Positions 12,286-26,780 of a stretch of 64,000 nucleotides of DNA are shown here, piece after piece. Origin of the DNA: Rutstroemia sp. NJR-2017a BVV2 (lineage: Eukaryota > Ascomycota > Leotiomycetes > Helotiales > Rutstroemiaceae); assembly GCA_002946415.1 (NCBI GenBank), contig NJPS01000019.1, positions 1-64,000 of the forward strand, read 5' to 3'. Within the stretch, counting starts at the first letter, position 1; each line of letters begins with the position of its first letter. The notes under the pieces are model-generated. The model was given only the letters and a program-made list of their open reading frames with translations, was not told where the DNA came from and made no database searches. Position numbers and translations under genes: made by a program.

Positions 12286-14136
12286 ACGTAGTTTACCACG
12301 ACCGTGCGCGTACCACCACCCTGCGCATTTCTTTAATTTTTGCACCACCCATCTTCAACATGTAATTACTCAATAACCAACAATGGAATCCGGGTCAAAA
12401 GAAGCTAGAATTATTCTAGCAATCGAGGCGATTAAAATGAGATACGTAAAAAGTCGTAGGGAGGCTGCTAGGATGTACAATGTGCCCGAATCAATACTAC
12501 GCGCAAGGATGGCAGGAAAAAGTGCACTCGCGGAACGCCAACAAGTACAGCAAAATTTGACCCTATCAGAAGAGGAGGTGATAGTCCGCTACATATTGGA
12601 CCTAGGTTCAAGAGGTTTACCCCCCCGGCTTAGTTCTTTACGTGCTATTGCGAACGAGATATTGCAGTTGAGGGGTTATCGCGGTATTGGCAAGAACTGG
12701 CTATATCGATTCGTACGCCGGTATAAGGAGCTTAAGATGCATAGGAATCGTATCTATGACTATTAGAGAGCCTTATGTGAAGATCCTGAGCTGATACGGA
12801 AGTGGTTTGGCATCGTACAACACTACAAGACTAAATATGGCGTCGTTGATTCGGATATCTATAATTTCGACGAAACGGGCTTTATGATAGGTATCATCAC
12901 AGCTAGTATGGTCATCAGTGGCTCAGATCGACGGTATAAGCCCAAAAGCATTCAGCCTGGCAACCGGGAATGGGTTACAGCCATTATATATGGAAGTGGT
13001 ACTGGTGTTGATATACCTCCTATGATACTGCTGCAAGGGACCTACCACCTTTCATCATGGTACGATGAGACTGAACTACCCCGCAATTGGGCTATTCGTA
13101 CGACTGAGAATGGATGGACTGATAATGAGACTGGCTTCGAGTGGCTAAAGCACTTCAATATCTATACTAAACCCAGAAGTGTTGGTGGATATCGCATCCT
13201 TATTCTTGATGGCCATGAAAGTCATCACTCCCTTGAGTTCAAGGAGTACTGCTATATCCACAATATCATATGCCTTGGATTACCAGCTCATTCTTCTCAT
13301 CTTACACAGCCATTCGATGTGGGATGTTTTGGACTACTCAAAAAGGCATATGGGTCCCAAATTGAGGGGTATATGCGTGCAAACCGTACGCATATCGGCA
13401 AGCCTGACTTCTTAAAAGCATTTAAAGAGGCCTACCATACAGCTATTACAGCTAAGAATATTAAAGCTGGGTTCTATGGTGCTGGATTAGTACCTTTAAA
13501 CCCAGATGCTGTGCTCTCTAAGATGGATGTTCGACTACATACGCCTACCCCTCCTGTAGTCGATATTGCCCAATGGACCTCCCAAACGCCACATAATCCG
13601 GCCGAAGCAGTTGCTCAATCTGCTTTGGTTAGAAGGCATTTAGCTGATTATAGAGAAGGATCTCCAACACCTCTTGTTAGGGCAGTTGCTGCTCTTGCTA
13701 AAGGTACAGAGCAACTAGCTCAAGAAATGGCCATTATCCAGTCCGAGATCCATGTATTACGAGAGGCCAATCAGATGCTTAATAGGCGCCGGAAGAAGAA
13801 GAATGTACAGCTACAGCATAGGAGGACTCTTACTGTACAGCAGGGACTAGATCTTATTTTGACAAAAGAGAAGGAGACCGAAAATCAAGCTGAAAATGCA
13901 CCCGGAAGGGGGGGGGTTCAGCCAGAAGTATCAAGTTCTAGGTGCTGTAGTAAATGTAATAAGCCCGGGCATAATATAAGAACTTGCCCGGATGCTTTAA
14001 TAGATCCTATATTACGAGATTCTGAGTAGCTTCAATTAAATTTGTACGTTGTGGTGGATTATCCATCATTTAAAATCATAAAAGGGGGTAAAAATACGCA
14101 AGATGGTGGTGCGCGCAGGGTCGTGGTAAAATACGT
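12286..14136 (+). mobile_element. pogo/Fot1-type (Tc1/mariner superfamily) DNA transposon, not RIP-decayed
   Basis: Terminal inverted repeats of about 45 bp start ACGTAGTTTACCACGACC on the left. The right end is the imperfect complement, near 14,090-14,136 (GGTGCGCGCAGGGTCGTGG...). A TA duplication flanks it at 12,284-12,285 and 14,137-14,138. The element keeps normal base composition inside AT-saturated Gypsy-2 DNA, so it inserted after RIP acted on its host. One transposase gene fills it. Confidence 0.92.
12383..14029 (+). pseudogene. pogo/Fot1-type DDE transposase with one in-frame stop
   Basis: The frame from ATG 12,383 to the stop at 14,027-14,029 spans 549 codons. It is interrupted only by TAG at 12,764-12,766, and both halves are in the same frame. 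The stop falls where Gln would fit, a CAG-to-TAG change. The N-terminus has a helix-turn-helix (residues about 10-60) and a CENP-B/Tc5-type DNA-binding region (about 60-125). The DDE_1 catalytic Asp residues are visible in YNFDETGF (near 12,867-12,890), ILDGHESHH (near 13,205-13,231) and QPFDVGCFG (near 13,309-13,335). A C-terminal CCHC knuckle (CSKCNKPGHNIRTC) lies near 13,945-13,990. Unless the stop is read through, the product is a 127-aa DNA-binding fragment. Confidence 0.9.
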
Positions 14137-14138
14137 TA

Positions 14139-17100
14139 TTGGATTCTCTAAATAGTAATTATATAATTTATATAATATTATTTTCAAATCAGAAACTTTA
14201 TATCAAATCAGATCAATATTATAATTAAATTAAGAAATATAATATTTTAGAGATCTATAATATTTTCTATAAATAAATACTTTATCAACTTTATATTTAT
14301 CGATATTTATAATATTAAATAATGATAAGAACTTATTATATTAGCTAGATAATAAGTTATTAATAGTTTTATATAATTTATCTATTAGGAATATATTATA
14401 GATATATATTATATTAGATAACTTTAAATAAAATAAATAATTTATTTTCTCGAGTATTTTGAAATATCTATTTATAAAATAATTAAGCTTTCTTAATAGT
14501 TATTATATAAAGAGATATTATATATCTAGTTATATATAATTATCTATATCGAAATTAATAGATCTTTGATATATATTAACTACTTTAGATATATAATTTT
14601 ATATTTTCTATATAATAAAATATATATATTCAAATACTTCATAGTTATAATAGATATAAATATAGATATTATCTATATTAAGATTATCAATTATAAAACA
14701 ATTTACTTATTAGTTTCAAAGAATTCTAGAAATATATCTATAAAATACTTCGAATAATAAAAGATCTCCAAATAATAAATATAGAAATATTAACTAGATA
14801 TAATCTATTATAAAGAAGTATTCTAACTAATTATTTTGATAATAACTGATAAAGAATCTTAAATACTTTTATAGATATTGATTATAAATCTCTATTTAGC
14901 TATCTATTTATAGATAATCTATAATAGAGAATTTGATATTTATATTTAAGATATTATTGAATTCTTTCTAGAAAGAGAAGATAAACTAAAAGTTATAATC
15001 TAATAATATAGTAATTAATAAATTATAATATCGATAAATATATATCAAGTATAATTTAATCTATTTATATATATCGATAATCTTATAATAAAGAATAATA
15101 ATAACTTATTTACTTAGATAATCGATAATAACTAATATATTATCGAATCTATATTTATCTTTATTGAAATTATAATAATCTATAATAATATATTTCTAAA
15201 TATATATAGAAATTAATAGAAGATATAGTAAACTAGATATCTTATCTCTTAATACTAAACTATAGTAATAAATATAATAATTATATATATAAATAGTAAT
15301 ATTACTTTGAAAACTATATTAATAATACTAGTAAATAAGTAATAAAATAATTTTTCGAATATTAAGATATATAGTTATTATAGAATTATAGATTTTGCAA
15401 ATCAAAAAAATATATAAATTAACTATATTAGAAACAATTAGATAACTTTTATAAAATAATAAATTATTTTATATAGAAAACTTGATTTAGTTGATAATCG
15501 ATATAATTTATAGAGATTATAAATTTTTCGTTTCTTAGTTTATCTATAAAATATATATAATAAAAGTTAATTGATTTAGTATATTATATAGTTCGGATAA
15601 CTAAGAATTAGTTTCGCAAAAGTAGATATATATTTAAATAGTAATTATTTGAAAATCCAATTATTCTTTTTTTAGTAACTATTATACTTTTTTCTTTTTC
15701 TTAGTTTTATTCTAAAAATCCAATTTATCTATTTTATAGATTAAAGTATTAACTAAAAAGTTTTGCTTTCTAGAACAATATATAATTAAGAAATAATAAT
15801 CAATAAATAATTCAATTTAATATATTTAACGAATATTAAGAAACTTGATTGATATAAAGTATTCTAATACTTTATAATTAATATAGATATATATTTAGTA
15901 AAAAGTATTAGTTAGTTTAATATATTAGTTTGCAAATAATTTAATAATAATTAGTATTTCTTTATTATATATCTTATAATTAAACTTTATTATTTATATA
16001 GTTTTAGAGAAATATATAATAAACAAATAATTATCTTTATATTTCTATAAAAATATATTAACTAATACTCTATCTAATATATTAGTTTCAAATATATAAA
16101 GAAATATATAATTATAGTATTTAAATAAAGAAGTAGAGATTAATATCTTTTTTAATATATTAAATATTTATTAATAGTTTTTATTAAAGTCGAAGTAAAT
16201 TCTAATCTTTATCAAATTAATTAAAGATTTTATAATCAAACCAAAATCGTAAATAAACTAATAATAAAAGTTATAGAAATCTAAGAAAGATTGAATATCT
16301 TTTATAATACTAAGATATTACTATTTTTATATAATAGTAATCTTTTCTAGATTTATTTCAATACTTTCGATAAAGATAATAAATTCTAAGTATTTTATCT
16401 ATTTAATATCGAATTCGTATTTCTTTATATTAATCTGAAAACTAATATTTTAGAGATATTATAAAACTAGCTTTATATATATTATATATTCTAGTTTGTT
16501 CTTAAAGTAAATCAAGATATTATTTAAATAAATAATATAGAATATATCTAGATAATCGAAAAATATATTATTTATATAATATTAGTAGATTATAGAATTA
16601 TTTATTAATTCGAAAGATATAATTTTATATTTATATATTCTATAATATATTCAAAAGATAATATATTTTTCTGAAATAAAGTTTATTCGAATATAATAGA
16701 AGATTTAGTAAATATCTAACTTAATAAAGATCTTTGTATTTATAATTCTAGTAAATATTTTATTAATTAAAAGTAGTAGATATCGATCTTTATAGATAAA
16801 GATATTAAGTATTTAGAAATCGATATAGAAATATAAATTATTTATAGATTTCTTAATAAAGAAGATAGAAACTATAAATAAAGTTTGATTAGATTTAATA
16901 AAATCTTTTGATAAATTTTTAATAAGATACTTTTTAACTATCTTAAGCTTTTCTAGTAATATCTTATAAAATAAATTATATTTCAATATTTTCTTATTAT
17001 TATCTTCTAAATAGATCTTATAATTATAAAGATAATAGAATAATAAAATATCTAATTCGGTTTTAGAGAAGATATAGATATAATTAGTATATTTATTAAA

Positions 17101-17594
17101 AATTAGTAACTTGATAAAATTATCTATTTATAATAATAAATATATTATAGCTTTTTGGAATTAAAAGAAGAAAAACTAAATTATAAAAACTACTTTTTAT
17201 TACTCTTTATTCTAGATATCTTGATATTAATTAATTAGATTATTTAATTTTTGTAAAGTTATAATAAATAGTTTATAATTACTATATTTTTTATAGATAA
17301 TATTTAAGATAATATCCGAGATAATATAGATTTCAATAATAAGAAACTTATATATAGTGAAAGATATCTAGAAAAGCTTTGAGAAATATTTAGAAATTAA
17401 AAAAGATAATATTTCTATTATTCTCAATTTCTTTTCTATCTTGATAATATTTAGTTTTGTTAATTTCTTATAAAATAATCTAGTATCAATTAGAACTATT
17501 TTAGTTATATTAGAATTTAATTTATTAGATAGAGTAAAATTGAAGAAGATAAAATCTAATTCTAGCTCTTTTAGATATTTTCTAATTAGTTTAT
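14139..17594 (-). pseudogene. Gypsy-2 pol remnant (RT, RNase H), 3' part
   Basis: On the minus strand, about 16,960 down to 16,600 reads as Gypsy reverse transcriptase: a KKSINNLYFYIDFQ block, IYKDRYLLLLINKI, then IKLDI. RNase H follows at about 16,000-15,950 with FNYKIYNKEIL. Lower coordinates should hold integrase, which I cannot resolve. Heavily stop-ridden. Confidence 0.7.
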
Positions 17595-17927
17595 TATTAC
17601 AGAAACTAATCAGCTGATATAGATTATAAAGGTTATTGATCTAGATTAAAGTTTTATATAGTTATAGGTTTACTTAATAAACAATCTATAGGTTTGGACT
17701 TTGGGGATTAATAATCTCCTTATATAAATCTTCGGTATTAGTAACTTTAGAATATTATTACTTAGATATTACTTTGTACTTTAGATCTCTTTTATAAAGA
17801 TTATCAACTTATAAAAAAGGTTAAAAAGATTGGTTTGAGAAGATCGGAGAATAATCACTTTATTATACAATTACTTAATATTATTCTTACTTAATTCCTT
17901 TTTGCCTAGCTATTATGATATATAATA
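17595..17927 (+). repeat. Copia-A 5' LTR
   Basis: This 333-bp LTR has partners at 26,781-27,113 and at 29,795-30,128. Shared landmarks are AAACTGATCAGCTGATATAG near the start and CTAGCTATCATAATATATAA near the end. TG...CA ends have mutated to TA...TA. Confidence 0.9.
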
Positions 17928-18059
17928 GTTATAAACCCGGTATAATATATAATTCTTCTATATAACTATCTATTAGTTTATTTAATAGCTATCTTTATTC
18001 TATTATTACTTTATTTATTATATTACTTTTATTATTATTATTAACTTTCGCAAGTATAT

Positions 18060-19260
18060 CGAACCTTAATATAATCGATAGTATCAAGCTTACTATCTAT
18101 ACCTAGTAACCTATATAGTATTTGGAATTCAAGTAATAATATTTAGTTAAGGATATCTGGTATCTTATTAATTCTAATCTTATTTCTGATTTTATATATC
18201 TTAAAATAATTAGTATAGATCAGAATAATATTCTCGACTAACTTGCTATTTCTATATTATCTCCACCCACTTTCGATAAACTTAGAGTATAGTATAATAC
18301 TGAACTCTATAAGAAATATTATATCAACCTCAATAACTTCAAATCTATAATAATATCTAATATTTAGATAACTAGTACCAAGAGTATAGATAGAAATAAT
18401 ATCTCTGGTTCTTCTAATCTAAGTAGTTAGTAATCTTTATAAATAGCTTTATTTGTTTAGAAACTAAAGTACTTAGTACTATCAATTATTGATAATATTA
18501 AGGATATCTTCAAGTTTCTCGAAAGAGAATATAGAGATTATAAAGCTGAATAAGATATAATATATAAGATATATAAAAAGATCTATATATAGATCTTATC
18601 AATAATCGATATAACTTATCTTATTGATATCTCTCAACAAATATTAATTATCAATAAAATCATCTTATATAATATAATTCTCTCTCTTAAGTAATATCTT
18701 ATATCTACTAATTTATCTATTATACTCGACCTTCAATATAAATATAGAGATATACTTCAATAAATATAATAAAGTTGTACTATATCTTTAGCTTAGTTTA
18801 AGAAATGGATTATTATCTATATTAAGACTAAAAGTTATAAGCTTCTCGAGATTTAGGGAATCCTTATAGTTATTATCTTCCTCGAAATAATCAAAGAAAA
18901 GATTTATTCTATTTAAGCTGAAAACCAGTTAATTGAGATGGAAATAAACTAGTAATTTAGTTTATTATACAAAACTCTTGATAACTATATTAATATTATT
19001 AATAGATTTATTGAAATGAGATCTCACAATACTAAAAACAAAGATATATATATAACCAATATATCTATAAATAACAATATATCTATAGAAGTAGTATCTA
19101 ACAATCAACAATTATTAGAACTATCTACTGGAGATAGCCAAGACCAACAAAATAAGAATAACAAAACTAAATTATTTTATTCTTATTATCTTACTATTTG
19201 GTTTGAGGAAACTAAAAATCGATATAACTAGAAGCTAGAAAACTATATCAATCTGAACAA
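18060..19260 (+). pseudogene. Copia-A gag-like region
   Basis: Plus-strand coding remnants include a 71-codon frame at 19,016-19,231. They match a second diverged copy at 30.25-31.43 kb almost colinearly, so this was real coding DNA in the ancestor. No zinc knuckle is certain. Confidence 0.5.
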
Positions 19261-19879
19261 TCTACTATAAAGTAAACTTCTGAAAAATATCTTTACAAAT
19301 ATCGAGATCAAATAAATAAAAAAACAGATCAATAATCTAAGATAGAAAGATCTATAGAAACTACTTACTAATAAAGAAATCGAATTACCAAATAAAAAAA
19401 CTTTTATAAATACTTAATTATCTTTCTTTAACAAAATCATTAATATAATTATTTTACTTATTCTTATATAGATCAATAATCCTAGTATATTTTCTATTCT
19501 GGTTATTACTGAAAAATATTATCTAACAAACTTAACTCTTCTCGATAATTGTAGTATAGTATATTTGGTTAATAATATTTCACTTCTTAATAACAACAAA
19601 ATCACAAATACTAATAATAATAATATTGTCGAATATAGTATTTCGTTATTCCAAATTATTAGATATAATATTTGTATAATTAAGAAAATTCTCAATAAAG
19701 AAAATAATCCCAAAACTGAAGATTTTATATTAACTAATATAGTAGTTATTCCTGGATTTTATATAAATATTATCTCTGAATTGTATTTACAGAGATCAGA
19801 TTTATAGATATATAGTTTTGATAATATATTAAAATATAGTCTAATAGAGAAAAGTATAATCGTTACTACTTTCTCTTAT

Positions 19880-21060
19880 ATATATAACTTAATCTTCTTG
19901 AAATTCAAAAAGATTTCTTCTTATCCAACCATTATATATTCTATCTCTATAAGTTATACTATAATAATATATTCAATTATAAGTTATAAGATCAGAAAAT
20001 ATTATAGCCAATCCCGAGATCCTATATTAATATAGTCGGATTCAACTTAAATATAATATAACTATATAGAATATTTTGGCAAAGTTACTTTAGAGAAATT
20101 AGTAGATAAAGTAAAAGAAGTAAGAATTAAAAGAGTTCTTTAAATTAATTGTAAAAACTACTTTCTAGTATATATCAAATAGGTTATTAACTATTAGCTT
20201 AGAGATCGGTAATCTAGATAATTTTTTTATAAGATTATATAAGATCTTTTCGACTTTCCGAAAATATTTAATAATTATATATAACTCTTAGTAATCAAGA
20301 AGGTATATAATGGGAAAATCTTTAGATTTCTACTAATCCAGAAAACTTACTTGGAAGTATTCTATACTATTATCACTTTTAAGATATAGATAAAATATTA
20401 ATATAACTTATCTATATATATTATCAAACAAGATAATAATATTTTAGTAATTAAAATTAAAAGCTATATCGGCTTTGAGATCTAGACTAAATAAGAAAGG
20501 ATTAAAATAGAGCTATTATTAGCAAATACCTATTAATTAAATAGTATTGTAGAAAGAATAGAATAAAAGATTATTACCAAATCAATTAAGATATAAACCT
20601 AAATAAACTTCTTTCCTAATCATTAGCTTAAGATTGTAGCTATAGTAATATATTTCTATAATATCAACTTATTGGAAATAAGAGACTTTAGAACCCCAAA
20701 TAAGGTTCTCGATTTGTAGTTCTAGCAATACTTTAGATAATATAATCTAATACTAATTACTAAAATCTATATAGATCTATAATTGGATTAAAGTGGAATA
20801 TACCGATTCAGATACTATATTTATCCTCTTGATAAAAATAGAAAGTTAGATATAAATAAGAAATTATATAAAGTGAATTCTCGAGCTTACCTAGAATATC
20901 TAATAAGTTATATATCTAGTATACTGATCTATAGAATTTAGATTCTTATATTCAAATAGATTATCATTATTCGAAATATTAGATTTAATAAGAATATCCT
21001 ATATTCTAAAGAAACTAAGTTTAAAGAAGCTACTTCTAAGAAATATTTATAAGAAATATC
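19880..21060 (+). pseudogene. Copia-A integrase remnant
   Basis: This region lies between gag and RT. The end of the Copia integrase module is clear near 20,860-21,020: KLYKVNSRAYLEYLISY, then IYRIQI, then IRFNKNI-like sequence. This is the block that follows the integrase core in fungal Copia elements. Catalytic Asp/Glu residues could not be assigned. Confidence 0.65.
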
Positions 21061-22029
21061 TTGGTTATTAGATACTTATATAATCGAAAACCCTAATAAA
21101 TCAATTCTCGAAAGTAATAATATAACTAATCTTATAGTTACTACTAAGAAGATTATTTTGCAACTTATCAACTAATAGGAAATCTATAAATAGAACTCGG
21201 AGGTGAATAATAATCCTAACGAAGATAATAATAAGAATCTTCTTAGTAGTCCATAATCTAAAGATAGTAGTTTATATCTCAAAGGAAATAATAAAAGTCT
21301 AGATAAATATCAATCTGAAGATCAGTTCTCAGATCAGATAATCAGTAATATTATAATTTAATCTAATATCAATAAAAAGTTAACTAACCTTTATAATACT
21401 CTATTAGTAGTTAGAATAGATAACTAAATACTAGATAATTCTGTATTAACTAATAAATCAGAAATTAGAATATCAACTAAGTTCAGAAGTAAAATAGATT
21501 TCAAATATTATAATATTATCGATATTCTATATAGAGAATATAAAGATAGTTTAGATAATAAATCCTCTTAACTAATATACTTTATAATTGAAGATACTCT
21601 ATATAATCTTATATATATTATATATAATAGTAATGATTTGTATAAACAAAAAGAGATTAAAATAGTTCAATCCAATAACCCTTTACTATTAAACAAAAAA
21701 GATCAACTACTTAAAAAATTAAGATTCGTTATTGAAATCCTTATAAGAAGATTAAATAGACTTAAAAAAGCTTTTCTAAAAGTCAGATTATTTGCTTATA
21801 GAGTAGATAGATTTATCTCTAAATTCGAAATATATAGACAAAAATATTACTATTAGAGATATAATAGAAAGATTATTAATATATTTATTAAGATAATTAT
21901 TACTTAACTATCTAAGAAAGATATTGAGAAACTTAATAAGTTTTATAATATATTCTGGTCTAATCAGCTGAATATAGATAAAGATAAAGAGAATAGAAAT
22001 TTTATAATATTCTATAATATAGTAGTTAT

Positions 22030-23710
22030 TACAATTACAAATAAATAAAAGAAACCTATATCGGAATCGATATAGTTATCCAAAATCTATATTAGCTAAA
22101 TCTAAAAACTTCTGAAGTACTATTATAACTTTAATAACTATCTTCTGAGAATTGTTTTCAAAGTAGATTATAACTAGAAGATTGGTAATCTGAAGATATA
22201 AAATATATAGAAAGAGATACCAACTAGTATAACTAATACTAAACCGATCTCTCTCGAGTAGATATTTACTTACAAAATAGACTAAGATAGATATATAATA
22301 TATTATAAATCGTATCTTATAGTTAAAAGTAACCTTTAGATCAAGAATATAATTAAATCAACCTATATAATAATACTTGCTTCCTATTCTTTTCGAATTA
22401 TTATAGCTATTATTACTAAGCTCGATCTAGAGATTAAGTAATATAATATAATAAATACTTTTGTAAATATATTAAAAGATTCAAATAGTAAACTAGTTAT
22501 ATATTATCTTCTTGATAGATATAAGATAGAAAACAAGATTGTAATTATCGATTATATATTCTATAATCTCTAAGATTCCCCAGCGATCTAGTTTAAAGAT
22601 TTTACTAATATACTTAGAGGATTTGAAATGAAACTATATTCTAATAAACTCTATATCTTTATTAGTAATAATTACAAAATATTAATACTGTTTTTTATCG
22701 ATAATATTCAGGTTATTTATAATAAGTTCTATATAGCTAAAGCTGAGAAGATTATTGATAGAATCCGATCTATATATAAACTATATAAAATAGATAATAT
22801 AGAATAGTTCTTAGATATATATATTATTAAAGATTATATCCAAAAGAAACTATAGTTTGTATATAATATCTATATTGAGAAAATCGCTTGGAAATTTGAC
22901 TTTGCTAGTAATAAAGTAATAAATACTTTACTTCCTATTATAGAGTTTAAGAAAAATAATAATATAATAGTTAGATCTAAGATTAAAGAATATTAGAAGA
23001 AGATTGGATCGATTTTGTATATTATAATAACTTTATATATAGATATCGCTTTTGTTATTTCTCAGTTAAGTTATTTTCTAACCAATCCCTTAGAGGAATA
23101 TATTATAGCTACTAATTATTATATTCGGTATCTATAAAGTATAAAATATCTTACTATCAAGTATAATACAGATTTATCAGTATAACTACTTATTACTTCA
23201 GATACTTTCTTTATAGATAATAATAAAACAAGATAATTATTCTAAAGATATATTATATCTTTATATAGTAAATTAATTATCTGGAAAGTATTCAAATAAG
23301 ATATAGTTATTATTTCCACTACTAAAGTAGAGCTTCTAAATATAGAATATATAGTAAAAGAAATAATAGTAATAAAAAGATTATTTAAAGAACTCGAATA
23401 AGTTATCTCAAAACCTATAATAATCTATTATGATAATATTCAGATAATCTAATTAGTAGTTAATAAGAACAAGTGAATTTCTACTAAGCTATATTATATT
23501 AATATCCAGAATATATAGTTTCGATAGAAGTATATAAAAGAATTATTTGATATTATATATCTCCCTATATAGGATATATCTATAGATAGATTTATCAAGA
23601 ACCTTATATACCAGTAGTTTGAATACTTCTATACTTATCTAAATTTATAGGATATAAAGAATAAGATTGAGAAGATTGTTAAAATAGTTAAAACTTTATA
23701 AAATATATTT
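22030..23710 (+). pseudogene. Copia-A reverse transcriptase/RNase H remnant
   Basis: A long plus-strand reading with Gln/Trp-to-stop changes shows Copia RT blocks. LEWIFTYKID lies near 22,245-22,280 and ASYSFRIIIAIITK near 22,380-22,420. FIDNIQVIYNKF (the YVDD box region) lies near 22,695-22,735. RNase H follows with TKVELLNIEYIVKE near 23,325-23,365, ending with a KEL...IYLPIQDISIDRFIK segment near 23,540-23,600. Confidence 0.8.
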
Positions 23711-26700
23711 TCATTTATTATATTCTATTATTAATATTAATAAGGTTCCTAAGATTATCAATATCATCTTACTAATTATATTATCAATATTGTTTTTAGT
23801 ATAAGGATAAGTAGAATATAGAAATAATATTCAGAAAGATAATTCGATATAAACTAACTATAATAATCGACTAGCCGAATTCACTTAAAACTGATAAATA
23901 TTACTAAGATTATCAGCTAGGATAGAGAAGTGAATAACTGATACTAATAGAGATATCTTTAAGATAAATAACCGATACTAAACTAATCTCTAAGATAGAT
24001 CTTTAGATAACCTCGAGACTAGTATTTGATATTATAGTTATTAGTCAGATAACAATCTAATCGGTATAAAATAAGCGATCTTTATAGTTATAACTATATA
24101 GATATATTGATAACAATATATAATTTGCTAAATATATCGGTATTTTTATATAGATAACTAATCTTTATAAATATCTATTTAGTAGTACTGAGATTAGTTA
24201 TTTATTATATTTATTTACTTTACTTTTATAATACTTTTATATACTTTTTCATAATCATTTTACAAAAGCAATAATAATTTAAACTTAATATATCTATTTC
24301 AACTACTTAACAAAAACCGAAGTTATCTATAAAAACTATTTACAAAAGGTCTTTATACTATTTTTAATTAATCTCTCTATATTTCAATCTATTATCTAAA
24401 CAATATATTGCTAAATAGAAAACCTTATTATAATCTTTATCCTGATTCTGGAATTGCTAAACAAGCTAAGTCAAAATCTTAGTAGTATTACTAGAAGATA
24501 TATAAGAACTAGTTGATTTATATAAAGATTGGATAATAGAATAGTAAGATAAACCAATATCCGATTAGCGAGAAGTAGAAGAAGAACTAGAAAGAAGAGA
24601 AAAGAAGAAAATAATAAGTTTCTTATAGAATAAAAAACAAATCAAAGAAGACTTTTGAAGTTGTTTATATTTAGAATAACAAAGAGAAGTATCTAAGGTT
24701 CCAAAAGCAGGTAAATATATATAACTATTACAAAAAGCAAAACTGGGATAATTATAAAAAGGAGTTTTAAACTAGAAATAATTCGATATAGAAGGTATCT
24801 TACTATAAATAAGATAATAAGAGCTTTGAGAATAAGTCTTAATAAGATCTCTATTAATAAAAATATCATTATTATCTTTATTATTATTATTATTAATCTC
24901 ACTACTATCCAACTTAGCTATAGTTGTGCCCAAATTAGCTATAATCTATTTCAACTAATAAACTATATTCTTCGAAGTAGTAAGAATATAAATACTATAT
25001 AAAATTATATAATACTTTTTATAGTTATTAATATTACTATATTTCTATTAATGAATAACTGAACTAGTAAGTTCCGAACTATTTATTATAGCCTTCACTT
25101 TGTATTTAGTAACTAGTAGAATATTATTCTCAAACTCAAACTTTTGAGAGAACAAAGTAGAAGTTTGTTATAAAGCTATTAATTAGAATAACAATTAGCG
25201 ATTTTTATAATATAAGGTTGGAGAATTGAACTAAGCTCCAAGATAAGGAACCAGAAATATATTATAACTATTAAAGTTAGAGTAGCTATTTTGATCGAAG
25301 TAAGGATCTTATAGAGAACTTACTATATCAAGTATTTGATTCTTACTATATCTAGATAAAAAACCTATAAGTTATTGATAGTACTATTAGGTAAAGTCTT
25401 CATAATAGTTACTCAACTATAGAAAACTTGATAATAACTTTATAAAAGGTAATATAGATATATTATAAGGAGAACCTTATATTATAATAGATAATATATT
25501 TGATAAATATCTTTATTATTGATTAACTAATATAAAATTCGAAAATACTACTTATAGAGAGATAACTATAGAGAATACTAATTATAGCAAATTGTTTGCG
25601 AGGTTGAGCTCGATACTATTTTGTGGAGATTGCAATTAAAAATAGATATAAGAATATAATTAATATCTAGAGAGTAAACGATAAGATCAAAGATGAAATT
25701 GAAAAGAAAACTTATTTTACTTAGACTAGAAGTAATTATATCAATAGTAGTGCAATTATCAATAACAGAACCCACTTCAGATTGATCGGTAGAAGGAGAT
25801 TCTTAATCGATAGAAACTTGATATCCAGTATAGGAAGATTATAGCTTGGATTCTCGAGAAAGTGAAGAATTAATAAGAAGAATTATATCAATAATATATT
25901 CTTTACCACCTTGCTTGCAAAATATATATTGAGTATGAAAATTCTCAATATATTTTGTAGGAGAAGGCTTAGGAGAGTTTTATATAAAATATTTCTTAGA
26001 AGATTGGTAACTATATTTACTAGACTGATTATCAGATATAGTAAAGACTTGAAAATAAATAAATCAAACTATAGAAAATAGTAGATTTCAAATGAAATAA
26101 GTAAAAAAGAAATAGAATATATTAGCTATATTATAATTATAGTAGTATACAAATAAGAATTATATATATAATTATAAGGATTACTTTATATCTGCTACTA
26201 TAGAAACGAATTACTATATATTAATATATATTTAGACGACAACAAAGTACTGATACTACAATTTATAATTTTAATCTTTATCGATTTATATTTACCAGAT
26301 CGATTATATATTTCTGGCCGAAATCGCAAAGTTTTTGATACTTTTTTCTAGTATCTTCTCTACAAAAATCAGGTATTATTTGCTGATATATAGGAATATA
26401 CTACTATTATTACTTGATATCAAATAGATACTATACTAGAGAGTATACTACTAGGTAATCCTATTGATGGAAGTTAAGAAAATTTTGTAAGAAAAACAAA
26501 TTTTATCTAATTACAAGATAATAATTAAGGAGAATATTGATCTTATAAGTAAATATCTATAGAGCAGAAGTTAACAATATAAATATTATAATATATATTC
26601 CTGTTAAACTAATATACCTTATATAGAAATAATACTCTAATCTATTTCTCTATATTTAGTCTGAAATAATCAGATAAATTCAATCTTTATTTCGTTTATC

Positions 26701-26780
26701 ATATATATATTAGGATATTCCTGGTATAGCTTTATAATTATTCCCTTTATTTCATAGTTCAAAGCTTAAACTAGAGAGTA
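23711..26780 (+). other. Extra 3-kb segment between Copia-A RNase H and 3' LTR
   Basis: This segment is AT-rich with no intact gene. From about 24,370 to 26,100 the plus strand is denser in purine-rich, codon-like sequence than the rest (for example a charged RSRRTRKKREKKK-like stretch near 24,570-24,610). That suggests a decayed extra frame or a nested insertion. I cannot assign a family. Confidence 0.35.

Noticed and set aside
12383..12766. A separate 127-aa DNA-binding protein gene
   Set aside because: The following 381-codon frame is in the same phase and the gap reads through as transposase. The TAG is a point stop inside one gene.
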